The translations under genes and the position numbers were made by a program. From contig JAQUQL010000004.1 in NCBI GenBank assembly GCA_028716145.1, positions 1 through 39,726 on the forward strand: a DNA stretch of 39,726 nt, written 5' to 3'. The stretch comes from Dehalococcoidales bacterium. Its GTDB lineage: Bacteria; Chloroflexota; Dehalococcoidia; Dehalococcoidales; CSSed11-197. Under the pieces are notes generated by a model. The model saw nothing but the letters and a program-made list of their open reading frames with translations. It did no database searches and had not been told where the DNA came from. This document shows positions 8,604-18,742 of this stretch, piece by piece (the stretch's first letter is position 1; the number at the start of each line of letters is the position of its first letter).

Positions 8604-9470
8604 ATGCAAACAGCCAGACTTGGTATTATCGGAGGGACCGGATTATATTCTGTAGAAGGCATGAGCAATATCCAAACCCTCGACCTTACCACTCCCTTTG
8701 GCAAACCCAGTGATGCCATAACTACCGGAGAGCTGGGAGAGACAAAGATCGCCTTTCTACCCAGGCATGGAAAGGGGCACCACATTGCACCCGGAGAGAT
8801 ACCATCTCTGGCAAACATCTGCGCCCTGAAAATGATCGGTGTTGAACAGATTCTGGCCTTTAATGCGGTTGGTTCCCTGAGGGAGGAGATCTGCCCGGGA
8901 GATATTGTGATACCGGACCAGTTTATCGATAAGACCACCCGGCGCCGGAGCAGTTTTTTTGGAGACGGGCTGGTTGCTCATATCTCTTTTGCTGATCCAG
9001 TATGTAAAAGCCTTGCACAAGCGGTCTTTGATGCTGCCATCAAGACCGGGGCCAATGCCCACTTCGGAGGCACTTATATAGTAATGGAAGGCCCGGCTTT
9101 TTCCACCCGCGCAGAATCCATACTGCACCGCTCGTGGGGAGCGCATGTTATCGGCATGACGGCTCTTCCTGAAGCAAAACTGGCTCGTGAAGCCGGGATT
9201 TGTTATGCTACGGTGGCTTGCGTAACTGATTACGACGCATGGCATGAAAGTGAAGAACCGGTTTCGGTTGATATGATACTCAGAACATTGCACTCAAACA
9301 CCGAAGCTTCAAAACAGATTATTCGTCAGGTAGTAACCAAGTTACCTTCGAGGAACAGGTGCAGCTGCGCGAGCGCTCTTAGCAATGCAATAGTCACCGA
9401 TCCTGAAGTTGCAAACAGTAAGCGGATCGAAGAACTCAAGCTTATTACCAGCAAGTACCTGGAAATATAA
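8604..9470 (+). CDS. mtnP: S-methyl-5'-thioadenosine phosphorylase
   Basis: LGIIGGTGLY, FLPRHGKGHHIAPGEI, YIVMEGPAFSTRAES, VIGMTALPEAKLAREAGICYATVACVTDYDAW: MTAP/PNP family. Confidence 0.95.
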   Translation: MQTARLGIIGGTGLYSVEGMSNIQTLDLTTPFGKPSDAITTGELGETKIAFLPRHGKGHHIAPGEIPSLANICALKMIGVEQILAFNAVGSLREEICPGDIVIPDQFIDKTTRRRSSFFGDGLVAHISFADPVCKSLAQAVFDAAIKTGANAHFGGTYIVMEGPAFSTRAESILHRSWGAHVIGMTALPEAKLAREAGICYATVACVTDYDAWHESEEPVSVDMILRTLHSNTEASKQIIRQVVTKLPSRNRCSCASALSNAIVTDPEVANSKRIEELKLITSKYLEI

Positions 9471-9477
9471 ACCAGCC

Positions 9478-10503
9478 ATGAACCATATCGAATACAATTT
9501 TAAAACCACCATAATCGGCAGTATGCCACACAAAAATGCAGGGTCAGCCTGTACCCTGATAGCACGCCACCTGAAAGACATTCCAGCCTGGCCACAACTG
9601 CCAAAGCGTTCCAGCCTGGAAGCGATGGATGTGCAATTCGGAACCGGGTTTCCCGGCCTGGATATTATCGACGGCAAAGCTGTTTTTAATCGCTCCGCCG
9701 GGTTCGAGCAATCCCTTGAGAGCCTTTACGAAGCATATCTGACGGATAATTATGCCAGATATGCGGTTGCGCCTGAATATGCCGCCGGACTCTACTATTT
9801 TTTGAATATGGCCGGCATCAACCCCTGGGCGGTAAAGGGGCAGGTGTCCGGACCTGTAAGCTGGTGCCTGGGCATAAGCGACGAAGAAGGTAAATCTATC
9901 CTCTACGATGACATATTGTCCGACGCTGCTGCCAGAATGCTGGCAATGAGTGGAGCATGGCAGGAAAAAGTACTGAAGACAGTGTGCAAAAATACGATCA
10001 TCTTCATAGACGAGCCTGCTATGTCCAGCTATGGTTCAGCTTATTTCAGCCTCTCTCGCGAGAAGGCAACCACCCTTATTAATGAATCGATGACCAAAAT
10101 AAAATGTCTTAAGGGCATCCATTGCTGCGGCAATACAGACTGGGGGCTGATACTTTCTACCAACCTGGATATACTATCACTGGATGCTTACCAGTATGGG
10201 GATACCCTGAGCCTTTATCCGGAAGCAGTAAAAGCTTTTCTCGCCAGAGGAGGAGGAGTGGCCTGGGGGATTGTCCCCAATTCAGAACCAGAAATCATAA
10301 AAGAAACTCCAGCCAGCCTGAAAGACAGATTGGAGGAGACTATGGCTCCACTGGCAAGAGCAGGAATCGACTTTAAATTACTTGCTGCAAGAAGCATGTT
10401 GACTCCCAGCTGCTCCCTTTCTGCGCTGAGTGAAGAATCAGCCGAACATACTCTTGTATTGCTAAACGAGCTTTCTGATCTTATGAAAGCCAGGCACCTT
10501 TAA
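9478..10503 (+). CDS. mesB: MetE/UROD-fold core methionine synthase lacking a folate-binding domain, probably the MesB family
   Basis: FKTTIIGSMPHKNAG N-terminus, IIFIDEPAMSSYG, GIHCCGNTDWGLIL metal-site region. About 341 aa, so only the MetE C-terminal-type domain. Start corrected to ATG 9478. Confidence 0.72.
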   Translation: MNHIEYNFKTTIIGSMPHKNAGSACTLIARHLKDIPAWPQLPKRSSLEAMDVQFGTGFPGLDIIDGKAVFNRSAGFEQSLESLYEAYLTDNYARYAVAPEYAAGLYYFLNMAGINPWAVKGQVSGPVSWCLGISDEEGKSILYDDILSDAAARMLAMSGAWQEKVLKTVCKNTIIFIDEPAMSSYGSAYFSLSREKATTLINESMTKIKCLKGIHCCGNTDWGLILSTNLDILSLDAYQYGDTLSLYPEAVKAFLARGGGVAWGIVPNSEPEIIKETPASLKDRLEETMAPLARAGIDFKLLAARSMLTPSCSLSALSEESAEHTLVLLNELSDLMKARHL

Positions 10504-10595
10504 ATTAAGAGCATGAAATGCCGGGTAATTGGACAGCGCTTTATTTGAGCTGTTATTGCTTTGCGCGGGAATAAAAACAGGAGATATTAAAAAAT

Positions 10596-11285
10596 ATGGA
10601 AGAGTTACAGCAAACCGGTGATCGATATTTCAAGGCAGTGCATGAAGTTATCAATGACAGCATTGCCAGAATGGTCAAAGATGAAGGCGAGCGCCGGTTT
10701 TATGAATCGCTGCTGGCTGGCGGAAATCACGCTGCTTCCAAAGTAGTCACCTATTGTGAGGGAATGAAAGAACTCTACGGTGAGGGAAGTGCATCTAAAT
10801 CACTGGAGCTCACCAAGCTTTTTACGCTTCTGATGCTGATACAAAGCTACCGATGGCTCAGTGAAAACCAGGCGCAGACCGATCAATCCGAAGAAGCCTC
10901 ACAAGCAGCAGCAGTGAATGTGCTGGCGATTTTTGGAGACGGTGATGACCACTATGTTGAGCTTTTCTCAAGAATGAAGATACAGTTTGATTATGATTCA
11001 CAGCATCATACTTCAATGGTGCACATGGGAGGGCTGATGCTGGGATGGGCAGCAGAAGCCATGGGGCAAAAGTGTGTTGACTGGGAAAACACCAGGTTTC
11101 CGGTTAAAAGCATGAGCGCCCTTACTCATTCAGGTGCCGTGCTGGACTCTTCCAGGATGCGAAGCCCTGCTGATATAAAGGCATTGTGGGCGTGTCATGG
11201 CGCCGGGTGCAAAGTATTGATCGATCATTATGAAGGAAAAGACGTTGAAGGGAACTCTTCCGCCAGCAATCAAGGATCTGACTAA
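10596..11285 (+). CDS. uncharacterised protein in the methyl-cycle operon
   Basis: Open frame of 229 aa with an upstream AGGAG. No recognised family. C-terminal half rich in His and Cys. Confidence 0.75.
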   Translation: MEELQQTGDRYFKAVHEVINDSIARMVKDEGERRFYESLLAGGNHAASKVVTYCEGMKELYGEGSASKSLELTKLFTLLMLIQSYRWLSENQAQTDQSEEASQAAAVNVLAIFGDGDDHYVELFSRMKIQFDYDSQHHTSMVHMGGLMLGWAAEAMGQKCVDWENTRFPVKSMSALTHSGAVLDSSRMRSPADIKALWACHGAGCKVLIDHYEGKDVEGNSSASNQGSD

Positions 11286-12810
11286 AGTCGGAGCAATACC
11301 TGGCGAAACAGTCCCGGCAAAGCTGATCCAGACTCAGATGAGCTGGGTCCTGATTGCTGGCGAGCACGTTTACAAAATGAAAAAGCCGGTTAACCTCGGC
11401 TACGTTGACTACACTACTCTTGAAAAACGCCGCTATTACTGCCACCGGGAGGTTGAGCTTAATCGCAGGCTTTGCCCCCAGAACTACCTTGGAGTCAGCA
11501 CGATAAATCTCTGCAACAACACTTACTGCATCGACGGTAAAGGCGAGGTAGTTGATTACGCTGTCAAGATGAAAACTCTGCCACCGGAAAAAATGCTGGA
11601 TCATATTTTGGAGCATGGCAACCCCACTCCAGAAATGCTCCACCAGGTTGGAGCAAGAATCGCTGCTTTTCATCAGGAAGCTGAAACTGGCCCTCACATC
11701 AATCAATTCGGCAGCCTGGAATCAATCCGTTTTAATGCTGAGGAAAACTTTACCCAATCAAAGCCATATACAGGGGTAGCGGTCTCCTCTGAAACGCTTG
11801 ACCGTATAGAGAATTTTGCTACTGATTTTCTGGATAATCATGCTGGATTGTTTGAGAACAGGGTGGCGGAAGGGCGTATACGAGATTGCCATGGCGATTT
11901 ACACTCCTCCCATATCTGTTTTACTGACAAGTTGTGTATTTACGATTGCATAGAATTCAATGACAGATTCCGGTACGCAGATACCGCCTCTGAAGTTGCT
12001 TTTCTGGCTATGGACCTTGACCATTACGGCCGAGCAGACTTATCGCAAGCTTTTATACAGCGCTATCTTGAAATCACTGGTGACAACCAGGCTGAAAAAT
12101 TAATGAGGTTTTATAAATGCTATCGGGCAATGGTCAGAGCCAAAGTAAACTGCTTTAAACTGGATGATCCTTACGTCAGCGCTGAAGAGAAACGTCTTGC
12201 CTGTCTAGGGGCACAGCTTTATTTCGCCCTGGCGGAAAGCTACACCACAGACAAGCCATGGCTACTGGTAAACGTCGGCCTGGTAGGCAGCGGCAAATCA
12301 ACCCTGGCCAAGGCACTTGCCTCACATTTGGGAATGGCAATAATTTCTTCTGACCTAGTCCGCAAAGAGATGGCAGGTATTCCGCCAACCCAATCGGGTG
12401 CAGTCGAGATGGATAGCGGAATATACTCTCCCGATTTTTCCCGGCTGACGTACGAAGCAATGTTCAACCAGGCCGAAAAATGGTTAAAGCTGGGGGTATC
12501 GGTTATATTGGACGGTACTTTCACGCTCAGAAAAAGCCGCGTTACAGCTCGCGAAATAGCTGCAAGAAATAACGCCGGTTTTTGCGAACTTGAATATATA
12601 ATAAGCGACGAGGAAGCTTGTCAGCGTATCTCTCTCAGACAGAGTGACCCGGGTAATGTAAGCGATGGCACCACCGATGTGTACTTCAAAATGAAACGCG
12701 AATTCGAACCTCTCGACAAAACTGAAGAGTCCCAGCGTGTTATAATTGATAGTGCCGGTACAACTGAAGAACATATTGCCAGTATCCGGCATCATATTTT
12801 TCAACAGTAA
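11230..12810 (+). CDS. bifunctional aminoglycoside-phosphotransferase-like / P-loop kinase protein (COG2187 + COG0645-like)
   Basis: N-terminal APH-like domain ([44 protein letters not shown]). C-terminal P-loop [20 protein letters not shown] with kinase features. Confidence 0.85.
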   Translation: MKEKTLKGTLPPAIKDLTKVGAIPGETVPAKLIQTQMSWVLIAGEHVYKMKKPVNLGYVDYTTLEKRRYYCHREVELNRRLCPQNYLGVSTINLCNNTYCIDGKGEVVDYAVKMKTLPPEKMLDHILEHGNPTPEMLHQVGARIAAFHQEAETGPHINQFGSLESIRFNAEENFTQSKPYTGVAVSSETLDRIENFATDFLDNHAGLFENRVAEGRIRDCHGDLHSSHICFTDKLCIYDCIEFNDRFRYADTASEVAFLAMDLDHYGRADLSQAFIQRYLEITGDNQAEKLMRFYKCYRAMVRAKVNCFKLDDPYVSAEEKRLACLGAQLYFALAESYTTDKPWLLVNVGLVGSGKSTLAKALASHLGMAIISSDLVRKEMAGIPPTQSGAVEMDSGIYSPDFSRLTYEAMFNQAEKWLKLGVSVILDGTFTLRKSRVTAREIAARNNAGFCELEYIISDEEACQRISLRQSDPGNVSDGTTDVYFKMKREFEPLDKTEESQRVIIDSAGTTEEHIASIRHHIFQQ

Positions 12811-12820
12811 AGGAGCTAGT

Positions 12821-14074
12821 ATGGCTGACTATGAAATAAAAGACATTGCTCTCGCTGAAACCGGGCGTGAGCGCATCAACTGGGCAGGCCGGGAAATGCC
12901 GGTGTTAAAACTTATCGGAGAACGCTTCGATAAAGAAAAACCGTTTGAAGGAATCCGCATAGCAGCCTGCCTTCATGTGACTACAGAAACTGCCAACCTG
13001 GCACTGGTCCTGAAAAAAGGCGGCGCCGAGGTTAGTCTTTGTGCCTCCAACCCTCTTTCCACCCAGGATGACGTGTGCGCAGCACTGGTCGAAAATGGAA
13101 TGGCGGTGAACGCCATTCATGGCGCAGACGATAAAAGTTATTATCGCCACATTAACAAAACGATAGATATAAAACCACATCTGACCGTTGACGATGGGGC
13201 TGACCTTGTGACCACCCTTCATACAACTCGTACAGAGCTTGTCAGCGAAGTATTAGGCGGAACCGAGGAAACCACTACTGGCGTGATACGGCTTAGAAGC
13301 CTGGCGGCTGAAGGACGGCTTAAATACCCCATTGTTGCTGTAAATGACGCGTTAACCAAACACCTTTTCGATAACCGCTACGGCACCGGACAGAGCACCA
13401 TAGACGGCATCACCCGGTCCACCAACATACTCTGGGCAGGAAAAACTGTAGTTGTAGGTGGTTATGGATGGTGCGGGCGCGGTATAGCCATGAGGGCAAG
13501 AGGCATGGGCTCGCAAGTGGTTGTTATTGAAACAGAGCCCTTGCGCGCACTAGAGGCAGTGATGGACGGCTACCGGGTAATGCCAGCCATGGAAGCTGCC
13601 AGAATTGGAGATGTTTTTATCACAGCAACCGGCGACAAACATGTCTTAACCGGCAAGCACTTCGAGATCATGAAAAACGGCGCCATGCTGGCCAATAGCG
13701 GCCACTTCAACGTGGAAATAGATATACCAGCCCTGAAAAATATGTCGACCGGCAGCAAGAATATACGACAAATCATAGATGAACATACTCTTGCCGACGG
13801 GCGCAAAATATATCTTCTTGGAGAAGGAAGGCTGATCAACCTGGCCGGAGCTGAAGGACACCCCGCTTCAGTTATGGACATGAGCTTTGCCAACCAGGCA
13901 CTCTCCCTTGAATACCTGGTAAAAAACCAGGGCTTGGCAACAGGTGTTTACCCGGTGCCTGCCGATATAGACAGGTCGGTTGCCAGTTTAAAACTGGAAG
14001 CACTGGGAGTAAAAATAGATTCCCTGACCCCTCAGCAGCATAAATACCTGCAAAGCTGGCAGGAAGGAACATAG
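12821..14074 (+). CDS. ahcY: adenosylhomocysteinase
   Basis: [24 protein letters not shown]-like region, [94 protein letters not shown] 12821 with AGGAG. Confidence 0.97.
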   Translation: MADYEIKDIALAETGRERINWAGREMPVLKLIGERFDKEKPFEGIRIAACLHVTTETANLALVLKKGGAEVSLCASNPLSTQDDVCAALVENGMAVNAIHGADDKSYYRHINKTIDIKPHLTVDDGADLVTTLHTTRTELVSEVLGGTEETTTGVIRLRSLAAEGRLKYPIVAVNDALTKHLFDNRYGTGQSTIDGITRSTNILWAGKTVVVGGYGWCGRGIAMRARGMGSQVVVIETEPLRALEAVMDGYRVMPAMEAARIGDVFITATGDKHVLTGKHFEIMKNGAMLANSGHFNVEIDIPALKNMSTGSKNIRQIIDEHTLADGRKIYLLGEGRLINLAGAEGHPASVMDMSFANQALSLEYLVKNQGLATGVYPVPADIDRSVASLKLEALGVKIDSLTPQQHKYLQSWQEGT

Positions 14075-14082
14075 GAGGACCC

Positions 14083-15291
14083 ATGACCAATACCTTTAAA
14101 AACTCTGCCTGCTACCTGCTCACTTCCGAGTCGGTAGCTGAAGGACACCCGGACAAGTTATGCGACCAGGTTTCAGACGCTATCCTGGATGAAATACTGG
14201 ATAAAGACCCCGCCGCACGAGTTGCGTGTGAAACGGCCGTCACCAACGGATTGATTGCCATAATGGGAGAAATCACAACGTCTTGTTATGTTGATGTTGC
14301 CCGTATCGCCCGCGGTGTTGTAGCAGATATAGGCTACACCAACCCTGAGTACGGTTTCCACCACGAAACCTGCGGCGTGATTTCTGCTATCCATGAACAG
14401 TCACCAGACATTGCACAGGGAGTCAACTGCGCCAGAGAAGCACGGAAAGAAGCCCCGAATGACGACTTTGACCTTATCGGTGCCGGCGACCAGGGTATGA
14501 TGGTTGGATTTGCCTGCAACGAAACACCTGAACTTATGCCACTGCCGATATCTCTGGCACACAAACTATGCCGCCGGCTGGCAGAGGTGAGGAAAAATGG
14601 TACCATTCCCTATCTCAGGCCTGATGGAAAGTCCCAGGTAACTGTAGAATACAAGGAAGGTGTACCAAGGAGAATAGATAGCGTTGTGATAGGGGCTCAG
14701 CATGATGATAACATCAGCGCTGAAAAAATAGAGGCTGATATAATCAGGGAAGTAATAAACCCGGTTATTCCACTTGATTTCACCGATGATAATACCAGAT
14801 ACCTGGTTAATGCTACCGGACGCTTTGTGGTGGGAGGACCGGTTTCTGATACAGGGTTTACTGGCCGTAAAATTATTGTAGATACTTACGGCGGTGTAGC
14901 CCGCCACGGCGGGGGAGCCTTTTCCGGCAAAGATCCAACCAAGGTGGATCGAAGCGGGTCGTATATGGCACGCTACGTTGCCAAAAACCTGGTAGCTGCC
15001 GGTCTTGCCGACCGTATGGAAATACAGATAGCTTATGCCATCGGTGTGGCCAAACCACTTTCAGTTTCCTTTGAAGCATTTGGCACTGCCAAAGTAAGCA
15101 ATGAAAAACTGCATGAGCTTATCAACAGGCATTTCGACTTCAGACCGGGAGCTATCATACACCGTTTTAACCTGCGCCGCCCTATATACCGCCAGGTTGC
15201 TTCTTTCGGTCATTTTGGTAGAACCGATATCGAATTGCCTTGGGAGCAAACTGATATGGCCAGCATTTTACAAAAGGAAGCACTTGGTTAA
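14083..15291 (+). CDS. metK: S-adenosylmethionine synthetase
   Basis: [75 protein letters not shown]. Confidence 0.98.
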   Translation: MTNTFKNSACYLLTSESVAEGHPDKLCDQVSDAILDEILDKDPAARVACETAVTNGLIAIMGEITTSCYVDVARIARGVVADIGYTNPEYGFHHETCGVISAIHEQSPDIAQGVNCAREARKEAPNDDFDLIGAGDQGMMVGFACNETPELMPLPISLAHKLCRRLAEVRKNGTIPYLRPDGKSQVTVEYKEGVPRRIDSVVIGAQHDDNISAEKIEADIIREVINPVIPLDFTDDNTRYLVNATGRFVVGGPVSDTGFTGRKIIVDTYGGVARHGGGAFSGKDPTKVDRSGSYMARYVAKNLVAAGLADRMEIQIAYAIGVAKPLSVSFEAFGTAKVSNEKLHELINRHFDFRPGAIIHRFNLRRPIYRQVASFGHFGRTDIELPWEQTDMASILQKEALG

Positions 15292-15303
15292 ACTGCAAGT
15301 AAT

Positions 15304-16746
15304 ATGAGTAACCTGGAGCATTCAGTAATAAAATTCGGCACCGACGGATGGCGGGGTATAATCGCCGAAGATTTTACCTTTGACAACGTCCGGCTGTGTG
15401 CTCTTGCAACCGCAAAGTATATACTGAAAAGCAGCAACGATGTCCGACCCCTGGTTGTGGTGGGCTATGATACCCGTTTTGCATCTGAAGCGTTTGCCAG
15501 AGCTGTTGCCGGAGTAATGACAGAAAACGGAATCAGGGTAGTAATAAGCGCTTCAACCTGCGCCACTCCTGCACTCAGCTATGCTGTTGCGGCTAGACAG
15601 GCATCTGCCGGTATCATGATTACCGCCAGTCATAATCCAGCAGAATGGAACGGTTTTAAAATCAAAGCGACCAACGGTTCAAGCGCTTCCCCAGAAACCA
15701 TCAGTACAATTGAGGAGATAATCGCAGACCTGTCACCCGGACCGAAATCCAATTCGACAGGGTTCGATAAAGCCGTAAACAGCGGTTTGGCCGATATTAC
15801 CGACATCAATTCATATTATCTTGCCAGGCTTGCCAGCATGGTGGATATAAAAGCCATCCAAAAGACACCTCTTAAAATAGCATTTGATGGAATGTTCGGC
15901 TCCGGCACCGGATACTTAAGCGAACTGCTTAAAGGCGGACAGCTTGGTGTAATCGAAATCAATGCGGGACCCAACCCGGCATTTCCAGGTATCAGGCAAC
16001 CCGAGCCGATCGGCCAAAATCTGCTAAAACTGTCTTCAGTTGTAAAGGATATAGGCGCAGCAGTTGGTCTGGCCACCGATGGTGATGCTGACCGGCTAGG
16101 CATAATTGATGAAAATGGCGATTTTTTAAACACCCTGCAGGTATACGCCCTGCTTGCTTTATATTTCCTTGAAGTGAGGAAGGAACGAGGCGCAATAGTT
16201 AAAACCATAACCTCTTCCCAGATGCTCGACAGGCTCGGTGAACTGTACGGAGTGCCGGTGCATGAAGTGCCAGTTGGATTTAAATATGTAGCACCGGTTA
16301 TGATAGAGCACGACGCAATGGTCGGCGGGGAGGAGAGCGGCGGATACGGATATCGAGGCCATATTCCGGAAAGAGACGGCATCCTTTCCGGGCTCTTTTT
16401 CCTTGATTACATGATAAAAACCGGCAAAACTCCCTCTCAATTGATCGAGTCTCTTTACAGCAAGGTTGGCCCCCATTATTACGAGAGGAAAGATCTATTT
16501 TTTACACCTGAAAGAAAGCAGGAAATACTTAAATGCGTCGGCAAGGCGAATCCAAGCTGCCTGGCCGGATGCAAGGTAATCAGGAAGGATAACATAGATG
16601 GCACTCGCTTCATGCTGGATGATCGTTCCTGGCTGCTCATCCGATTCTCCGGGACTGAGCCACTCCTGCGCATTTATGCAGAAGCCAGCAGCCCTGAGCG
16701 TGTTAAGCAATTGATACAAGAGGGAAAGGTTATTACCGGTCTGTAA
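15304..16746 (+). CDS. phosphoglucomutase/phosphomannomutase family protein
   Basis: KFGTDGWRGIIAEDF, GIMITASHNPAEWNGFKIK, ATDGDADRLGIID, GGEESGGYGYRGHIPERDGI, RFSGTEPLLRIYAE. Confidence 0.93.
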   Translation: MSNLEHSVIKFGTDGWRGIIAEDFTFDNVRLCALATAKYILKSSNDVRPLVVVGYDTRFASEAFARAVAGVMTENGIRVVISASTCATPALSYAVAARQASAGIMITASHNPAEWNGFKIKATNGSSASPETISTIEEIIADLSPGPKSNSTGFDKAVNSGLADITDINSYYLARLASMVDIKAIQKTPLKIAFDGMFGSGTGYLSELLKGGQLGVIEINAGPNPAFPGIRQPEPIGQNLLKLSSVVKDIGAAVGLATDGDADRLGIIDENGDFLNTLQVYALLALYFLEVRKERGAIVKTITSSQMLDRLGELYGVPVHEVPVGFKYVAPVMIEHDAMVGGEESGGYGYRGHIPERDGILSGLFFLDYMIKTGKTPSQLIESLYSKVGPHYYERKDLFFTPERKQEILKCVGKANPSCLAGCKVIRKDNIDGTRFMLDDRSWLLIRFSGTEPLLRIYAEASSPERVKQLIQEGKVITGL

Positions 16747-16757
16747 GGAGATAAATT

Positions 16758-17123
16758 TTGAGTAAACAGCTGCCACAGAAAATACTTAAACCATGGGGCT
16801 GGGAGCTTCTTTACGCTTTGACCGATAGCTATGCCGGTAAAATCATTTTTGTTAAAGAAGGCCACCGCCTAAGCCTCCAATACCATCGGAAAAAAGAGGA
16901 GACGATGTACCTTTTTTCCGGCAGTATTGTTTTTGAAACCGGTGATTCCCCTTCCGAGCTCAAATGCAGCGTTGTTGTTGAAGGCCAGAGTATCCATCTG
17001 CCCCCCAACACTCTGCACAGGATAAAGGCCAATCAGGACAGTATGATCCTTGAAGTCTCTACCCCAGAGCTTGATGATGTTACCAGGCTTGATGACGATT
17101 ATGGGAGGAAGCGTTATGAATGA
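16758..17123 (+). CDS. cupin-domain protein, mannose-6-phosphate isomerase-like
   Basis: PWGWELLYALTDSYAGKIIFVKEGHRLSLQYHRKKEETMYLFSG...VVEGQSIHLPPNTLHRIKA. TTG start. Confidence 0.85.
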   Translation: MSKQLPQKILKPWGWELLYALTDSYAGKIIFVKEGHRLSLQYHRKKEETMYLFSGSIVFETGDSPSELKCSVVVEGQSIHLPPNTLHRIKANQDSMILEVSTPELDDVTRLDDDYGRKRYE

Positions 17124-17823
17124 TATCAACCCGTACTCAATACTAAAAGTGGAATCCGATATAGCCAACCTCATCGCCGAGCAGCATGGAAGAGAATTAT
17201 CGCTATGCGAACAGCTGATAAACAGTTACCTTAACGGATTCAGTACACTGCCACCAATCAGTGATTCAATCGGTCTCAGGACGGTTCTGCTTTTACTTAC
17301 AACCCGCGGTTTCAACTCCCTGTGGTCTTCCTTCAACCTGTTTAAAAAAGGCTATTACTCTCAATCTATTATTTTAACGCGGTCTGCTCTTGAAGACTGG
17401 CTCACCGGAGAAGACTGCCGTACCAATACCGAAACATTAAATCTCCTGCTGGAAGGCAAGGACGAGTTCTGGAAGCGCGAATTCAAATTTCACCAGATGG
17501 CCAAGAGGTTGCCAGAGCAAATCGCAGATTCATGGAAATCAATTTACGACTCCATGAGCAGTATTGCTCACCCTCGCACTCCTTCTCTTACCATGCTTTT
17601 TACCCCCTCCAAAGATATACGTCTGGGAGCGTATTACGATAAATTTCATTTCTTAAAAGCTTATCAGGTTTGGATGGTTGCTATTTCCCTGTTACCGGAA
17701 GCACTTTACTCCATCATGGAATCTGATGGAGAAGATTGGTGGCAAGTAAACTCACCCCTGTATGCAACCACTTTGCCCGAAATTGAAAGGGTGAAAAAAC
17801 AGCTGGAAAACTGGAACCCTTAA
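17116..17823 (+). CDS. hypothetical protein
   Basis: Open frame starting at ATG 17116 (MNDINPYSILKVES), overlapping the cupin stop by 8 nt. Last gene before the terminator. Confidence 0.7.
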   Translation: MNDINPYSILKVESDIANLIAEQHGRELSLCEQLINSYLNGFSTLPPISDSIGLRTVLLLLTTRGFNSLWSSFNLFKKGYYSQSIILTRSALEDWLTGEDCRTNTETLNLLLEGKDEFWKREFKFHQMAKRLPEQIADSWKSIYDSMSSIAHPRTPSLTMLFTPSKDIRLGAYYDKFHFLKAYQVWMVAISLLPEALYSIMESDGEDWWQVNSPLYATTLPEIERVKKQLENWNP

Positions 17824-17843
17824 CCAAGGCTTTGTAAAAATAT

Positions 17844-17877
17844 AAAAAAACCGCGGAACAAGTCCGCGGTTTTTTTC
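17844..17877. terminator. bidirectional intrinsic terminator between convergent operons
   Basis: A-tract, then CCGCGGA-acaag-TCCGCGG, then a T-tract. U-rich on either strand. Confidence 0.93.
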
Positions 17878-17891
17878 TTTCAATCAAATGT

Positions 17892-18293
17892 TTAACGTTT
17901 GGTGTACTGAGGAGCTTTGCGAGCCCGTTTGAGCCCTGGCTTTTTGCGCTCCTTGATGCGAGAATCCCTGGTGAGCAAGCCGTTTTCCCTGAGTAGGGAA
18001 TGATACTTCTCGTCCACTTCGGAAAGCGCTCTGGCAATACCATGGCGAATAGCTTCGCACTGCCCGGTGATTCCGCCACCGTTTACCTTTATAACCGCAT
18101 CGAACTTGCTCATCGTGCCGGTCACTTCAAATGGTTTTAAAATAGCCTGGCGATACTGCACCCGGTGAAACCGTTCTTCGAAAGGAGCACCGTCAACCAG
18201 GATAGCGCCATTTCCGGAATAAAGCTTGACCTGGGCAACCGCGCATTTGCGCCTGCCTGTGCCGTGTAAATATTCTTTCTGTTTTTCTATCAT
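17892..18293 (-). CDS. rpsI: 30S ribosomal protein S9
   Basis: GTGRRKCAVAQVKL... ending LTRDSRIKERKKPGLKRARKAPQYTKR. Confidence 0.97.
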   Translation of the reverse strand: MIEKQKEYLHGTGRRKCAVAQVKLYSGNGAILVDGAPFEERFHRVQYRQAILKPFEVTGTMSKFDAVIKVNGGGITGQCEAIRHGIARALSEVDEKYHSLLRENGLLTRDSRIKERKKPGLKRARKAPQYTKR

Positions 18294-18307
18294 ATTCCTC
18301 TCCCGGT

Positions 18308-18742
18308 TTAAGCCTTATCCTCAGCAGTCAGCTGCACCTGTGAAGTGTGCGGATGCTCTGCTCCGGCATAGACCCGTAGTTTACTCATCATTTGTTTGCC
18401 CAGTTTATTCTGTGGCAACATTCCCTTAACAGCGTGCTCGATCGCCTTTTCCGGTTTGGTGTCCATTACTTTTTCCAAATTTTCTGACTTAAATCCCCCC
18501 GGATATCCTGAATGGCGATAGTAGAATTTATCTTTCATCTTGTTACCAGTTACCTTTATCTTGGCTGCGTTGACAACAACGACATTATCACCAACATCAA
18601 GATGCCGGGCAAATTTAACCTTACCCTTGCCCATGAGAAGACAGGCAATCTCGGTAGCCAGATCTCCGAGTATGCGCCCATCTGCATCAAGAATAATCCA
18701 GTTGCGTTCTATATCTGCTTGTTTAACCGAATATGTATTCAT
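18308..18742 (-). CDS. rplM: 50S ribosomal protein L13
   Basis: WIILDADGRILGDLATEIACLLMGKGK...GMLPQNKLGKQMMSKLRVYAGAEHPHTSQ. Confidence 0.97.
   Translation of the reverse strand: MNTYSVKQADIERNWIILDADGRILGDLATEIACLLMGKGKVKFARHLDVGDNVVVVNAAKIKVTGNKMKDKFYYRHSGYPGGFKSENLEKVMDTKPEKAIEHAVKGMLPQNKLGKQMMSKLRVYAGAEHPHTSQVQLTAEDKA

Noticed and set aside
10504-10595. Possible internal promoter or terminator between mesB and the hypothetical gene
   Set aside because: Only a 4-bp CAGC/GCTG pairing and a poor TTGGAC...TTATTG match. Not convincing.
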